Positions 8,384-15,806 of a stretch of DNA of 64,000 bases are shown here, one piece after another. Source of the stretch: Limnohabitans sp. Rim47 (GTDB lineage: Bacteria > Pseudomonadota > Gammaproteobacteria > Burkholderiales > Burkholderiaceae_C); contig NZ_FBYA01000001.1 of NCBI RefSeq assembly GCF_001517545.1, positions 778,930 through 842,929 on the forward strand. The letters run 5' to 3'. Within the stretch, counting starts at the first letter, position 1, and each line of letters opens with the position of its first letter. Position numbers and translations under genes: made by a program. Under the pieces are notes generated by a model. It made no database searches and was not told the DNA's origin. It saw only the letters and a program-made list of their open reading frames with translations.

Positions 8384-8959
8384 ATGTCCAAGCAAGCAAA
8401 AACACTTTCAGCACAAGAAATCCGTCGTGTGCTGGACTACGTAGCAACACGCAAGCACAGCGAGCGTAATCGTGCGATGTTGTTGACGATGTACTACGCA
8501 GGACTGCGTGTTAAGGAGTGCGCGGCTTTGCGCTATGAAGACGTAATTGACGGGGAGGGCAAGATTAGGGCTGAAATCCGCTTAACGCCAGAACAGACAA
8601 AGGGCAGCAAAGCAGGGACGGTATTTGTCAGCGACAAGCTACGCAAAGAACTTCAAGCGTATGTTAAATCAGTGCCGCCAAAGGCACCCACAGACAAACT
8701 GTTCTATTCACAAAAGCGTCCGCAAGATGGATGGAACAGCAACACGCTTTGCCAATTCTTCCATCACTTGTTTAAAAGTGTAGGCATTGAGGGTGCGTCA
8801 AGCCACAGCCCAAGACGCACGCTAATCACCAATTTGGCAGACAAAGGCGTCAGCGTTAGGGTGTTACAAAGCATCGCAAGGCACGCGAATATCTCAACTA
8901 CACAGGCTTACATAGACGTTAACGATGCAATGAAGCGCAAGGCGATTGAGTTAGTTTAA
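8384..8959 (+). CDS. Minimal tyrosine recombinase, catalytic domain only
   Basis: This 191-residue protein carries all six catalytic positions of tyrosine recombinases: Arg42 (AGLRVKE), Lys73 (TKG), His141 and Arg144 (HSPRR), His167 (RHANIS) and Tyr176 (QAYIDV). It lacks the N-terminal core-binding domain. The start at 8384 is chosen because TAGGAGAG sits 5 bases before it; an in-frame TTG at 8294 would add 30 residues without a family match. Similar short recombinases occur on plasmids and satellites, where they may resolve multimers or invert DNA. The gene converges on and overlaps by 9 bases the 140-residue protein below. Confidence 0.88.
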   Translation: MSKQAKTLSAQEIRRVLDYVATRKHSERNRAMLLTMYYAGLRVKECAALRYEDVIDGEGKIRAEIRLTPEQTKGSKAGTVFVSDKLRKELQAYVKSVPPKAPTDKLFYSQKRPQDGWNSNTLCQFFHHLFKSVGIEGASSHSPRRTLITNLADKGVSVRVLQSIARHANISTTQAYIDVNDAMKRKAIELV

Positions 8960-9373
8960 TAAGTCAATCTTCTTTAGTTTAATTCCAATAAATTCACTGA
9001 TGTCGCGGACATATTGAGCACGAGTAAGTTCATCCATTTTTCCGTAAGGATATTTAGAATTTACTGTTGCTTCAGCTTCTTTAAAATCCAAAAACATAAA
9101 TGCCACATCTGGGTGCCATTTGTGTCCATTTTTAAGAACTTGAAGCATCACCTCTTGTCCGTCAGTTAATTTTTCATAGTCTGAATCAGGCAGTCGATAA
9201 AATTTAATTTTTTTAGAGACTGTTTTGTTGTAATAGCCACGTTCAACACAAATTTCCCTGATTAGTTCAGTGAATTCTTTATTGAATGTATCAGGCGTAA
9301 ATCCAAGATATGAGGTTATGTCTTGTTCACTCATGCGTGAACCTATAACTGTTGCTTGTTGTGCCTTAATCAT
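8951..9373 (-). CDS. Unknown protein with an HTH-like N-terminus
   Basis: This frame encodes 140 residues of a soluble, mixed-charge protein with no signal peptide. The segment SEQDITSYLGFTPDTFNKEF could form a helix-turn-helix, which would suit a DNA-binding regulator or excision factor; this is a guess. An alternative ATG at 9334 (MSEQDITS) would drop 13 residues; neither start has a strong ribosome site. Its 3' end overlaps the second recombinase convergently. It follows the H-NS-like gene on the same strand after 17 bases, so they probably share a transcript. I do not recognise the family. Confidence 0.6.
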   Translation of the reverse strand: MIKAQQATVIGSRMSEQDITSYLGFTPDTFNKEFTELIREICVERGYYNKTVSKKIKFYRLPDSDYEKLTDGQEVMLQVLKNGHKWHPDVAFMFLDFKEAEATVNSKYPYGKMDELTRAQYVRDISEFIGIKLKKIDLLN

Positions 9374-9390
9374 AGCTAATTAAGCAATTA

Positions 9391-9618
9391 TTATTTTGCA
9401 GTTTTCTTAGCCGTCGTCTTCTTCGCCGCACGTGTACCGTTGGGGCTACGCTTAGCACGTGTTGCAAGCACACCTTTGAAGTCTGACGTTTTGAAGCCAT
9501 AGAGCTTGATGTCAGCTTTCATCTTCGCAAGAACATTGGCACGTTCTGCGCTGATGGCAGAGGCACGTTCCGCTTCCAGCTTGGCGATTTGTGCGTTGAT
9601 TTCGTCTACACGTGACAT
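9391..9618 (-). CDS. H-NS-like protein lacking the canonical DNA-binding core
   Basis: This 75-residue protein opens with an H-NS-type oligomerisation helix (SRVDEINAQIAKLEAER) and a second helical part with LYGFKTSDFKGVLA. It ends in a Lys/Ala-rich tail. The usual C-terminal motif YRDP..G.TWSGRGR.P.WL is absent; only KRSPNGTRAAKKT remains. The start at 9618 is set by AAGGAG spaced 6 bases before the ATG; an upstream in-frame TTG is less likely. It could bind AT-rich DNA through the basic tail, or act as a partner or antagonist of host H-NS. Both roles are inferred. Confidence 0.65.
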   Translation of the reverse strand: MSRVDEINAQIAKLEAERASAISAERANVLAKMKADIKLYGFKTSDFKGVLATRAKRSPNGTRAAKKTTAKKTAK

Positions 9619-9707
9619 TGAGGACTCCTTAGGTGCTGAGATTGACAATTGCTAACTCCTCTCATATCATAGAAGCAACCAACCTACATGTCAAAACGGC
9701 TGCTGTT

Positions 9708-10286
9708 ATGCTCAAATTTAAGTCTCATCTAACCTTTCTCATTGTCTATCTTTGTGCTTTCGCAAGTACCTCCGTATTAGGACAAGATAAAATTTACCTT
9801 CGTTGTGAAGGTGCCGCTAAGGTTGGTCCATCTGTTAATATAAACATCACTAAAAATGAGAGCGATAAATTCTTTAAAATAAAGCCCATGACGTTAATTG
9901 TTACAATAGCTGACGGATTTATTACGGTTAATAATGATTATGAGTTTAAAAACATACCTTCTGTTTTTTCTGATCCAAGCAACGATCATTTGTTTGAGTA
10001 TGGTGGTTTAGAGGTAAAGGATACATATTATCGTGGTAGCTACACACGTGAACGCTATAAGAAGTTCAAAGATGATGAAAAATACTCAATTGAACGAAGC
10101 TTATATTCTTATACACGAAGGTTTATAGTGCTCGATAGAGTTGATGGAAGTTTTTCTTGGCATCATACAATATATGGCTTTAGTAGCTGGATTAACGATT
10201 TGTTGCCTTCCAGAGTTCGCGATATGTATGTAAATCTTGAGATTGAAGGCAAGTGTGTTAAAGAGGCAAAGAAAATTTTATTTTGA
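9708..10286 (+). CDS. Exported protein of unknown function
   Basis: Starting at ATG 9708, the protein has 192 residues with a clear Sec signal peptide (MLKFKSHLTFLIVYLCAFAS) and probable cleavage after SVLG. The earlier in-frame GTG at 9633 would bury that signal, so I rejected it. The mature part is rich in Tyr, Lys and Asp and contains two cysteines, one near each end (YLRCEG and GKCVKE), that could form a disulphide. The gene is followed after 6 bases by the 82-residue frame. Composition is AT-rich like the rest of the element. No family is recognised. Confidence 0.65.
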   Translation: MLKFKSHLTFLIVYLCAFASTSVLGQDKIYLRCEGAAKVGPSVNINITKNESDKFFKIKPMTLIVTIADGFITVNNDYEFKNIPSVFSDPSNDHLFEYGGLEVKDTYYRGSYTRERYKKFKDDEKYSIERSLYSYTRRFIVLDRVDGSFSWHHTIYGFSSWINDLLPSRVRDMYVNLEIEGKCVKEAKKILF

Positions 10287-10292
10287 TTTACT

Positions 10293-10541
10293 ATGACACA
10301 TATTTTAGGTGCCGTCACATGGAATAAAGCAATTTTTTATGGTTTTTACATCAAAGATAATGAAATTATCTTGTTGCTTGATGATGGAACTTACAGGAGA
10401 ATGAAACTAATTAATTGGGAAGATTCATATCCTCTAACCTTGAAAAATTTATTTTTATTAAAATCAGGTGATTCCATCCAGTATGGAACTTGGAATGGTT
10501 ATGAGTCAAAAATTTGGTTTTGTGATGTGAGGCGAATTTGA
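10293..10541 (+). CDS. Small unknown protein next to the exported protein
   Basis: This 82-residue frame begins 6 bases after the exported protein gene and so looks translationally linked to it. It is rich in aromatic residues (Trp, Tyr, Phe) and has a beta-strand-like pattern (IILLLDDGTYRRM). There is no signal peptide. A partner or immunity role for the preceding exported protein is possible but unproven. It could also be a chance frame, though its composition resembles the neighbouring genes. Confidence 0.5.
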   Translation: MTHILGAVTWNKAIFYGFYIKDNEIILLLDDGTYRRMKLINWEDSYPLTLKNLFLLKSGDSIQYGTWNGYESKIWFCDVRRI

Positions 10542-10873
10542 CTTTTATAATTGCTACACATTGTGTATCCAAATTTTTGCTTAAGCCTTGATTTTCAATA
10601 CTTTAAGCAAGCCTTATCTACTTCCTGAATGCCCTCAAACTCACACAAAACTTACACACGCAAAATCAGTCCATGCAAGCTATTGATTTTATTAGGGTTT
10701 TTACCTGTGTATGTATTGAGTGGGAATGAGTTTTTAAACCTTTAGTAGCTAGAAAGCGCATTTTTTTGCGCTTAGCTTCAGATCCGAATCACACGATCTT
10801 TTTGTAATAGTTGAACGCCGGAATTGCGCTATTTGTTGGTAATAAAATACGCATTTCCCCGTTTGGCTTGGGC
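10542..10873. other. Right junction of the element, no gene
   Basis: This stretch holds the right end of the element. It includes an arm-like sequence at 10639-10661 (ACTCACACAAAACTTACAC), attR at 10715-10734 and, in flanking host DNA, a short inverted repeat AAGCGCA-T6-TGCGCTT at 10754-10773. The latter would lie about 24 bases after the guaA stop if the element were excised. I see no open frame of note. Confidence 0.6.
10715..10734 (+). repeat. Right attachment site (attR), displaced guaA end
   Basis: ATTGAGTGGGAATGAGTTTT matches attL at 17 of 20 bases and reads I-E-W-E-stop in the guaA frame. The three differences include synonymous third-position changes (ATC/ATT, GAG/GAA). This is expected when the left copy came in on the element from a different guaA allele. 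Confidence 0.75.
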
Positions 10874-11206
10874 ATGAATCGTTTGGCGTGTTTTCTATTG
10901 AGTTTTGCATCCTCTTTGGTGTGTGCTCAGCCGCGCGACTTGTTGTTGGACTTCTCGGTTGTCGTCCCGCCCGAAGTTGACAAACAACAGATCGTGCAGC
11001 CGCAGCTTCATTGGCTGATCAAGCCAAACGCCCCTGAGCATTGCGAGCAAATCAAAGGCCACGACGGTTTTGCGGTCTGGCAAGAGGGCTGCGTTTTCTG
11101 GACTCGTGTGCCAGCAACTTGCACGATTGTGACCACCGGGCGCACGACCCATTCACAGATAGGTCGTTTGTTTTTGTTGTGTTTGAGCGCAGGAGAGCCT
11201 GCATGA
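10874..11206 (+). CDS. Small secreted protein, paralogue of the next gene, without HExxH
   Basis: From ATG 10874 the protein has 110 residues with a signal peptide (MNRLACFLLSFASSLVCAQ). Its C-terminal half contains the pattern GCVFW...TCTIVT...IGRLF...CLSAG. This aligns with ACAYW...ECTVIT...VGHEVRHCFEG in the following protein, so the two appear to be paralogues. Here both histidines of the HEVRH motif are replaced. The frame overlaps the start of the next gene by four bases (GCATGA), which suggests coupling. Function unknown. Confidence 0.6.
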   Translation: MNRLACFLLSFASSLVCAQPRDLLLDFSVVVPPEVDKQQIVQPQLHWLIKPNAPEHCEQIKGHDGFAVWQEGCVFWTRVPATCTIVTTGRTTHSQIGRLFLLCLSAGEPA

Positions 11207-11610
11207 TTTGCTCACGGTGTTGTTGGATCAGCATGGTTTTTTTGGGTGGCTTATTTGCTTTGATGCCGCCTGTCTTGCTGGCCCAAACTCAGGACGTCAA
11301 TCAGTTGCCGGGTGCCATCTTGTTGCGCAAATTTCTTCCGCCCATGGTGGATCGCATGCGTTTTGAGCCATTGCTGCCAGAGCAGCGCATGCTCAATGAG
11401 CCCAAAGTAAAACTCTTGGTCCGCAAGGATGGCTATGAATTTTGCTCACGCATCACAGGGGTCCCGATCAGTCCTGCCTCTCGTCCCATGGCCTGTGCAT
11501 ACTGGAACGTCTTACGCAAAGAGTGCACGGTCATCACGCCCGAAGTGACGGGCTATAACTATGTAGGGCACGAAGTCCGTCATTGCTTTGAGGGGGCTTT
11601 TCATGATTGA
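11203..11610 (+). CDS. Small exported protein with an HEVRH metalloprotease-like motif
   Basis: The ATG at 11203 overlaps the previous stop and gives 135 residues with an N-terminal signal or anchor (hydrophobic stretch to about LLAQ). Near the C-terminus GYNYVGHEVRHCFEGAFHD has the shape of a zinc HExxH motif with a third His downstream. Cysteines in FCSRI, MACAYW and KECTV could form disulphides. Zinc binding or peptidase activity is inferred only from the motif. It overlaps the downstream binding-protein gene by eight bases. Confidence 0.65.
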   Translation: MICSRCCWISMVFLGGLFALMPPVLLAQTQDVNQLPGAILLRKFLPPMVDRMRFEPLLPEQRMLNEPKVKLLVRKDGYEFCSRITGVPISPASRPMACAYWNVLRKECTVITPEVTGYNYVGHEVRHCFEGAFHD

Positions 11611-12430
11611 TTCATGTGCGCCTCCAATGTCTCGAGAGTCTGTCAATCGAAGGCGTGAATGGCTGAAAAAGGCCTTGCTTTTGGCCTGTTCGGGCAGGTT
11701 GTTGGCGGCCCAGGCGCAAGACAAACCGCTCATGCGCGTGGGTTTTATTGCCCGCTATCAGCCGTATAGTTTTTTGCAGACCGATGGTGGTTTGACGGGT
11801 TTTGATGTGGAGGTGGTCAGTTTGTTGCTGAGCGCATCAGGCCTTGCCATGGTGCCAGTGACCGATACCTTGACCAACTTGCGCAAAAAACTGCAAAGCG
11901 GCGACATTGACTTTATTGGAAATCAACTGCTGGTTACGCCAGAAAATCGGCGCTATTTTGATTTTATAAAGTCTTATGCCACGATTCAGTTGGTGAGTGT
12001 GCTGCATGAGAACGATGAGCGCGATCTGATGAGTCTCGATGATTTTTTGGGAAAGAAGCTGGGTGTGCTGGCCAACACCGGCATTGCTGCCCAAGCCCGA
12101 GGGGCTCTGGGTCATTCAGTGCAGACTTTTGAGCGCATTGAAGATGCTTTTCGTGCATTGGCTGATCGCAAACTCGATGCTGTACTTGAAGAAAACCTGA
12201 TTGCCGATTACCACATAGAAAAAGGCAACTTGCCGCTCAAGGTGGGCGCTCCTTTTGCGGCGCCCCTTCGTGTGGGCCTGGCTGTTGCAAAAGGCAATAA
12301 GGGCCTTGAACAGCGCTTGTCCTTGGGTGTACAAACCCTCGTCAACGACAAAAACTTCAAAGCGATTTCGATGCGCTGGTTTGGTTACGATGTCAGCCGG
12401 CCCAGGGTGTCTCACGCCTCTGGAAATTAA
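11603..12430 (+). CDS. Family-3 periplasmic solute-binding protein (orphan)
   Basis: The 275-residue product belongs to the SBP_bac_3 class that binds amino acids or related solutes. An N-terminal RRREWLKKALLLA segment with cleavage near AQAQ looks like a Tat- or Sec-type signal. The mature start LMRVGFIARYQPYSFLQTDGGLTGFDVEVV is quoted in part: the GFDVEV block is the family hallmark. ATG 11603 overlaps the previous gene; ATG 11627 is an alternative. No permease or ATPase for this class is nearby, so it may serve a distant transporter or a sensory role with the two small proteins upstream. Confidence 0.8.
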   Translation: MIDSCAPPMSRESVNRRREWLKKALLLACSGRLLAAQAQDKPLMRVGFIARYQPYSFLQTDGGLTGFDVEVVSLLLSASGLAMVPVTDTLTNLRKKLQSGDIDFIGNQLLVTPENRRYFDFIKSYATIQLVSVLHENDERDLMSLDDFLGKKLGVLANTGIAAQARGALGHSVQTFERIEDAFRALADRKLDAVLEENLIADYHIEKGNLPLKVGAPFAAPLRVGLAVAKGNKGLEQRLSLGVQTLVNDKNFKAISMRWFGYDVSRPRVSHASGN

Positions 12431-12551
12431 ATCGTTTGACGCGGCCGGCAGTGTCTGGATTGTGCAATGCCCGCGTTGACATCCGGGTGTTTCTACTCTC
12501 TGTCTACCTGCGTTTTACCTGCACAATGTTTTGATCTTGAAGGAAACTTTT

Positions 12552-13574
12552 ATGAGCTTGTTTAAATTAGTCCCCTTGTTGGCCGTTTTGGTGAGCAGTG
12601 CCCAAGTGCAGGCACAAAACCGTGAAGTCAACATCATCTGTTCCGCCCAAGCCGCCTGGTGCAGCATGATCGCTGTCACATTTGAAAAGAGCCAGGGCAT
12701 CAAAGTCAATATGACGGCCAAGGGCTCGGGCGAGGCCATTGCGCAATTGACCGCTGAAAAGGCCAATCCCAAGACCGACATCTGGTTTGGTGGCACGGGC
12801 GATCCGCACTTGCAGGCCGCCGAGCAAAACCTGAGCCTCGAATACAAGTCGCCCACACTGCCCAAATTGCATGACTGGGCGCAAAAGCAGGCTGCACAAT
12901 CGGGCTTCAAAACAGTGGGCATTTATTCTGGCCCCTTGGGTTTTGGCTACAACACCGAATTGCTGGCCAAGAAAAAAATGCCGGTGCCCAAGACTTGGGG
13001 TGATCTGCTTAAACCTGAATACAAAGGCGAAATTCAGTCGGCCAACCCGGCCTCAAGCGGCACGGCTTACACCATGATCGCTACGCTGGTTCAACTCATG
13101 GGCGAAGAAAAAGCCTTTGAATACCTCAAGAACCTGCACAAGAACATTGGCACCTACACCCGCTCGGGCACTGGCCCCATCAAGGCCGTGGCACGGGGCG
13201 AGACGGCTGTGTCGATCAGCTTTGTGCATGACGGCCCAGGCGAAAAAGCCCAAGGTTTTCCCATTGAAACCATTACCCCGGCCGATGGTACGGGGGCCGA
13301 GATTGGCTCCATGTCCATCGTGCGCGGCAGCCGCAATCTGGAAGCCGCTAAGAGGTTTTACGAGTGGGCCTTGACGCCGGCAGCACAAGAGTTGGCCGCA
13401 GCGACCTTGCAATTTCAGTTGCCGTCCAACAAGGCGGCCAAGGTCGATCCGCGTGTGCCGGACTTCCGCAAAATCAAAATGATCGACTACGACTACGCCA
13501 AATATGGCCAGACGGCAGAGCGCAAGCGCTTGATTCAGCGTTGGGAAAAAGACGTCAACACTCTGCCGCGTTGA
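12552..13574 (+). CDS. ABC transporter substrate-binding protein (AfuA/FbpA/PhnS-type)
   Basis: This 340-residue periplasmic protein has a signal peptide ending at VQAQ and the type II binding fold of iron and phosphonate receptors (GFGYNTELLAKK, TWGDLLKPEYKG, NPASSGTAYT). The start follows AAGGAAAC. It heads an operon with a fused permease (13588) and an ATPase (15807). The paired tyrosines that bind ferric iron in FbpA are not evident near the C-terminal third. The substrate could therefore be an organophosphonate, a sugar phosphate or chelated iron. Confidence 0.85.
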   Translation: MSLFKLVPLLAVLVSSAQVQAQNREVNIICSAQAAWCSMIAVTFEKSQGIKVNMTAKGSGEAIAQLTAEKANPKTDIWFGGTGDPHLQAAEQNLSLEYKSPTLPKLHDWAQKQAAQSGFKTVGIYSGPLGFGYNTELLAKKKMPVPKTWGDLLKPEYKGEIQSANPASSGTAYTMIATLVQLMGEEKAFEYLKNLHKNIGTYTRSGTGPIKAVARGETAVSISFVHDGPGEKAQGFPIETITPADGTGAEIGSMSIVRGSRNLEAAKRFYEWALTPAAQELAAATLQFQLPSNKAAKVDPRVPDFRKIKMIDYDYAKYGQTAERKRLIQRWEKDVNTLPR

Positions 13575-13587
13575 GTGAGAAACTGAG

Positions 13588-15789
13588 ATGAATCCAGCGC
13601 TGCGTTTGCAGCGCGCTTTGCAAGGCTGGGTGCTTTTGGGCCTGCTGTGCTTTGCGCTGCTGCCTTGGTATTTTCTGCAACAAATGTCCCTGATGGACGC
13701 TTTGCCTGGCATCTGGGCAGGCGCCGAAACGGCCAGCGGCTGGGTGCAGGCGAGCGGGCATGGACGGCCTTGGCTGTGGTCGGGATTGGCGGGCTTGCTG
13801 GTTTGCGGGCTGGCTGTGCTGGTGCCTTGGACTGCCCGCACGCAAGGCTGGCTGTTGTTGCTGGGCAGCCTGATCGGTTTGCTGGGCTTGCTGGGCAGCG
13901 GGTTTGCCATTGGGGCCACAGGCTGGACCTTTGAATCACTCACCACGCTGTGGGGCGACTTGCCCATAGGCCAATACGGCATGGGCTGGGGCGCTGCCCT
14001 GGTGTTGTTCAGCCTGGTGGTGTTGCTGGGCGCCGCGCTGGCCCGACTGGGTGCATTTCGGGGTGATGTGTTTGTGGCCTCAGCCGTGGTGTTGTGCAGC
14101 GCCTTGCTCGCGCTGTTTGTGGTGTACCCGGTGCTGCGCTCGCTGGTGGCCGCCTGGGTGGACGACACTGGCGCTTATGCTTGGACGCATTTGCTCGAAC
14201 GGGTGGCCACTGAACGGGTTTGGGGCCTTGGCTGTGTGCAAGGGGCAGGGCGCTGCGGTGTGGCCTGGAACACCTTGTGGCTGGCGCTCATCACCGCCAC
14301 TGGCACCACGGTCATGGGCACCTTGTTGGCGTTGTGGGCCGAACGTGGCAGCACGCGTCTGGCCAAGCCACTCAACATTTTGGCAATGCTGCCCATCATC
14401 ACACCGCCGTTTGTGGTGGGTCTGGGCTTGATTTTGTTGTTTGGCCGTGCGGGCCTTTTCAATCAGGCGCTTGAATGGGCTTTTGGCGTTGAGCCGGGCC
14501 GCTGGTTTTACGGCGTGTTCGGTATCTGGCTGGCGCAGATGTTCGCCTTCACGCCGATTGCTTTCATGATCATGCGCGGCGTGGTGCAGGGCGTGAGCCC
14601 CAGCATGGAAGAGGCCGCGCAAACCCTGCGTGCCAGTCGCATGCAAACCTTCTGGACGGTGACTTTGCCCTTGCTCAAGCCCGGCCTGGCTAACGCATTT
14701 TTGGTGGGCTTCATCGAGAGCATGGCCGACTTTGGCAACCCCATCATCGTGGGCGGGCAGTATGCGGTGCTGTCCACCGAAATCTTTTTTGCCATCGTGG
14801 GCGCGGCCCTTGACCCCGGCATGGCAGCGGCGTTGGCGTTGGTGTTGACTGGTTTTGCGTTAGCGGTGTTTTTTGTTCAGCGCCATGTACTGGCTGGCAG
14901 CAGCTTCACCACGGTCTCGGGCAAGGGCGACGCAGGCGTTTCCATGGCTTTGCCGCCCGCCGTGTTGCGGGTGTGCCGCAGCATCGCAGGGCCATGGTTG
15001 TTGTTCACTGTGGTGGTGTACCTGTTTGCCTTTGCGGGTGGTTTTGTGCAGACCTGGGGGCGCGACTTCACGTTCACCTTGGTGCACTTCAAAACTGCTT
15101 TTGATGTTCAGTTGGGCGAGTTTGGTTGGGTGTTTGCAGGCACCGCCTGGAAGTCGCTGTTCACCACGCTCAGCCTTTCTGCCATGGCCGCGCCGATTTG
15201 TGCGGGCTTGGGCTTGCTGATGGCTTGGTTGCTGGCACGCACCGAGTTTCGGGGCAAGGCGGCGTTCGAGTTCTCTGCGTTGCTGACCTTTGCCATTCCG
15301 GGCACGGTGCTGGGCGTGAGCTACATCCTGGCCTTTAATGTGCCGCCGGTGGAGCTGACGGGCACCGGCTTGGTCATCGTGCTGTGCTTTGTGTTTCGCA
15401 ATTTGCCGGTGGGCGTGCGGGCGGGTACGGCGGCCTTCAAGCAGCTGGACCGCTCGCTCGACGAAGCCTCGCAAATGCTGCGGGCCAGCACACTCACCAC
15501 GCTGCGCCGAGTGGTGCTGCCGCTGATCAAGCCTGCGCTGGTGGCCGCATTGGTCTACAGCTTTGTGCGCTCCATGACCACGGTATCGGCGGTGATCTTT
15601 TTGGTCACGGCGCAGTACGAGCTGGCCACCACTTACATCATTGGTCGCGTGGGCAATGGCGACTACGGCGTGGCGCTGGCCTATTGCACCGTGCTGATGC
15701 TGCTCATGTCTGCCATCACCTGGGGCATTCAAAAGTTGGTGGGCCAGCGGCAATTGGGCCGCCGAAGCGCTGCATCCACCCCGGCTTGA
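13588..15789 (+). CDS. ABC transporter permease with two fused membrane domains
   Basis: This 733-residue inner-membrane protein has many hydrophobic segments and two copies of the EAA loop that contacts the ATPase: EEAAQTLRASRMQTFWTVTLP in the first half and DEASQMLRASTLTTLRRVVLP in the second (each abridged). Two permease units in one chain are typical of AfuB/FbpB iron permeases. An extra hydrophobic N-terminal region of about 200 residues precedes the first unit. It starts 13 bases after the binding-protein gene and is followed 17 bases later by the ATPase gene. Confidence 0.9.
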   Translation: MNPALRLQRALQGWVLLGLLCFALLPWYFLQQMSLMDALPGIWAGAETASGWVQASGHGRPWLWSGLAGLLVCGLAVLVPWTARTQGWLLLLGSLIGLLGLLGSGFAIGATGWTFESLTTLWGDLPIGQYGMGWGAALVLFSLVVLLGAALARLGAFRGDVFVASAVVLCSALLALFVVYPVLRSLVAAWVDDTGAYAWTHLLERVATERVWGLGCVQGAGRCGVAWNTLWLALITATGTTVMGTLLALWAERGSTRLAKPLNILAMLPIITPPFVVGLGLILLFGRAGLFNQALEWAFGVEPGRWFYGVFGIWLAQMFAFTPIAFMIMRGVVQGVSPSMEEAAQTLRASRMQTFWTVTLPLLKPGLANAFLVGFIESMADFGNPIIVGGQYAVLSTEIFFAIVGAALDPGMAAALALVLTGFALAVFFVQRHVLAGSSFTTVSGKGDAGVSMALPPAVLRVCRSIAGPWLLFTVVVYLFAFAGGFVQTWGRDFTFTLVHFKTAFDVQLGEFGWVFAGTAWKSLFTTLSLSAMAAPICAGLGLLMAWLLARTEFRGKAAFEFSALLTFAIPGTVLGVSYILAFNVPPVELTGTGLVIVLCFVFRNLPVGVRAGTAAFKQLDRSLDEASQMLRASTLTTLRRVVLPLIKPALVAALVYSFVRSMTTVSAVIFLVTAQYELATTYIIGRVGNGDYGVALAYCTVLMLLMSAITWGIQKLVGQRQLGRRSAASTPA

Positions 15790-15806
15790 AACAAGGACTT
15801 AAAGCG

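Larger units (their letters stand above)
3782..10734. mobile_element. Integrated element at the 3' end of guaA (about 6.9 kb)
   Basis: The sequence changes abruptly at the guaA stop codon from GC-rich host DNA to AT-rich DNA with different codon use, and changes back near 10.74 kb. The ends carry imperfect 20-base direct repeats (3782-3801 and 10715-10734, 17 of 20 identical) that both encode I-E-W-E-stop, so the right copy is the displaced guaA end. A tyrosine integrase begins 160 bases inside the left end. Other genes are a second tyrosine recombinase, an HUH/rolling-circle Rep-like protein, a DUF6641-like protein, an H-NS-like stub, small unknowns and exported proteins. The 3' end of guaA is a known island integration site. 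No structural phage or conjugation genes are present, so this is a satellite or an integrating replicon rather than a prophage or complete ICE. Confidence 0.85.

Noticed and set aside
3957..10541. Complete prophage
   Set aside because: No capsid, portal, terminase, tail or lysis genes are visible, and the element is too short.
10754..10773. AAGCGCA-T6-TGCGCTT as an intrinsic terminator
   Set aside because: The T run is in the loop, not after the stem, so it does not fit a normal terminator. It is noted only as a hairpin.
10811..11206. Frameshift joining the two small secreted proteins
   Set aside because: Each has its own signal peptide and complete C-terminal pattern, so two genes are more likely than one broken gene.
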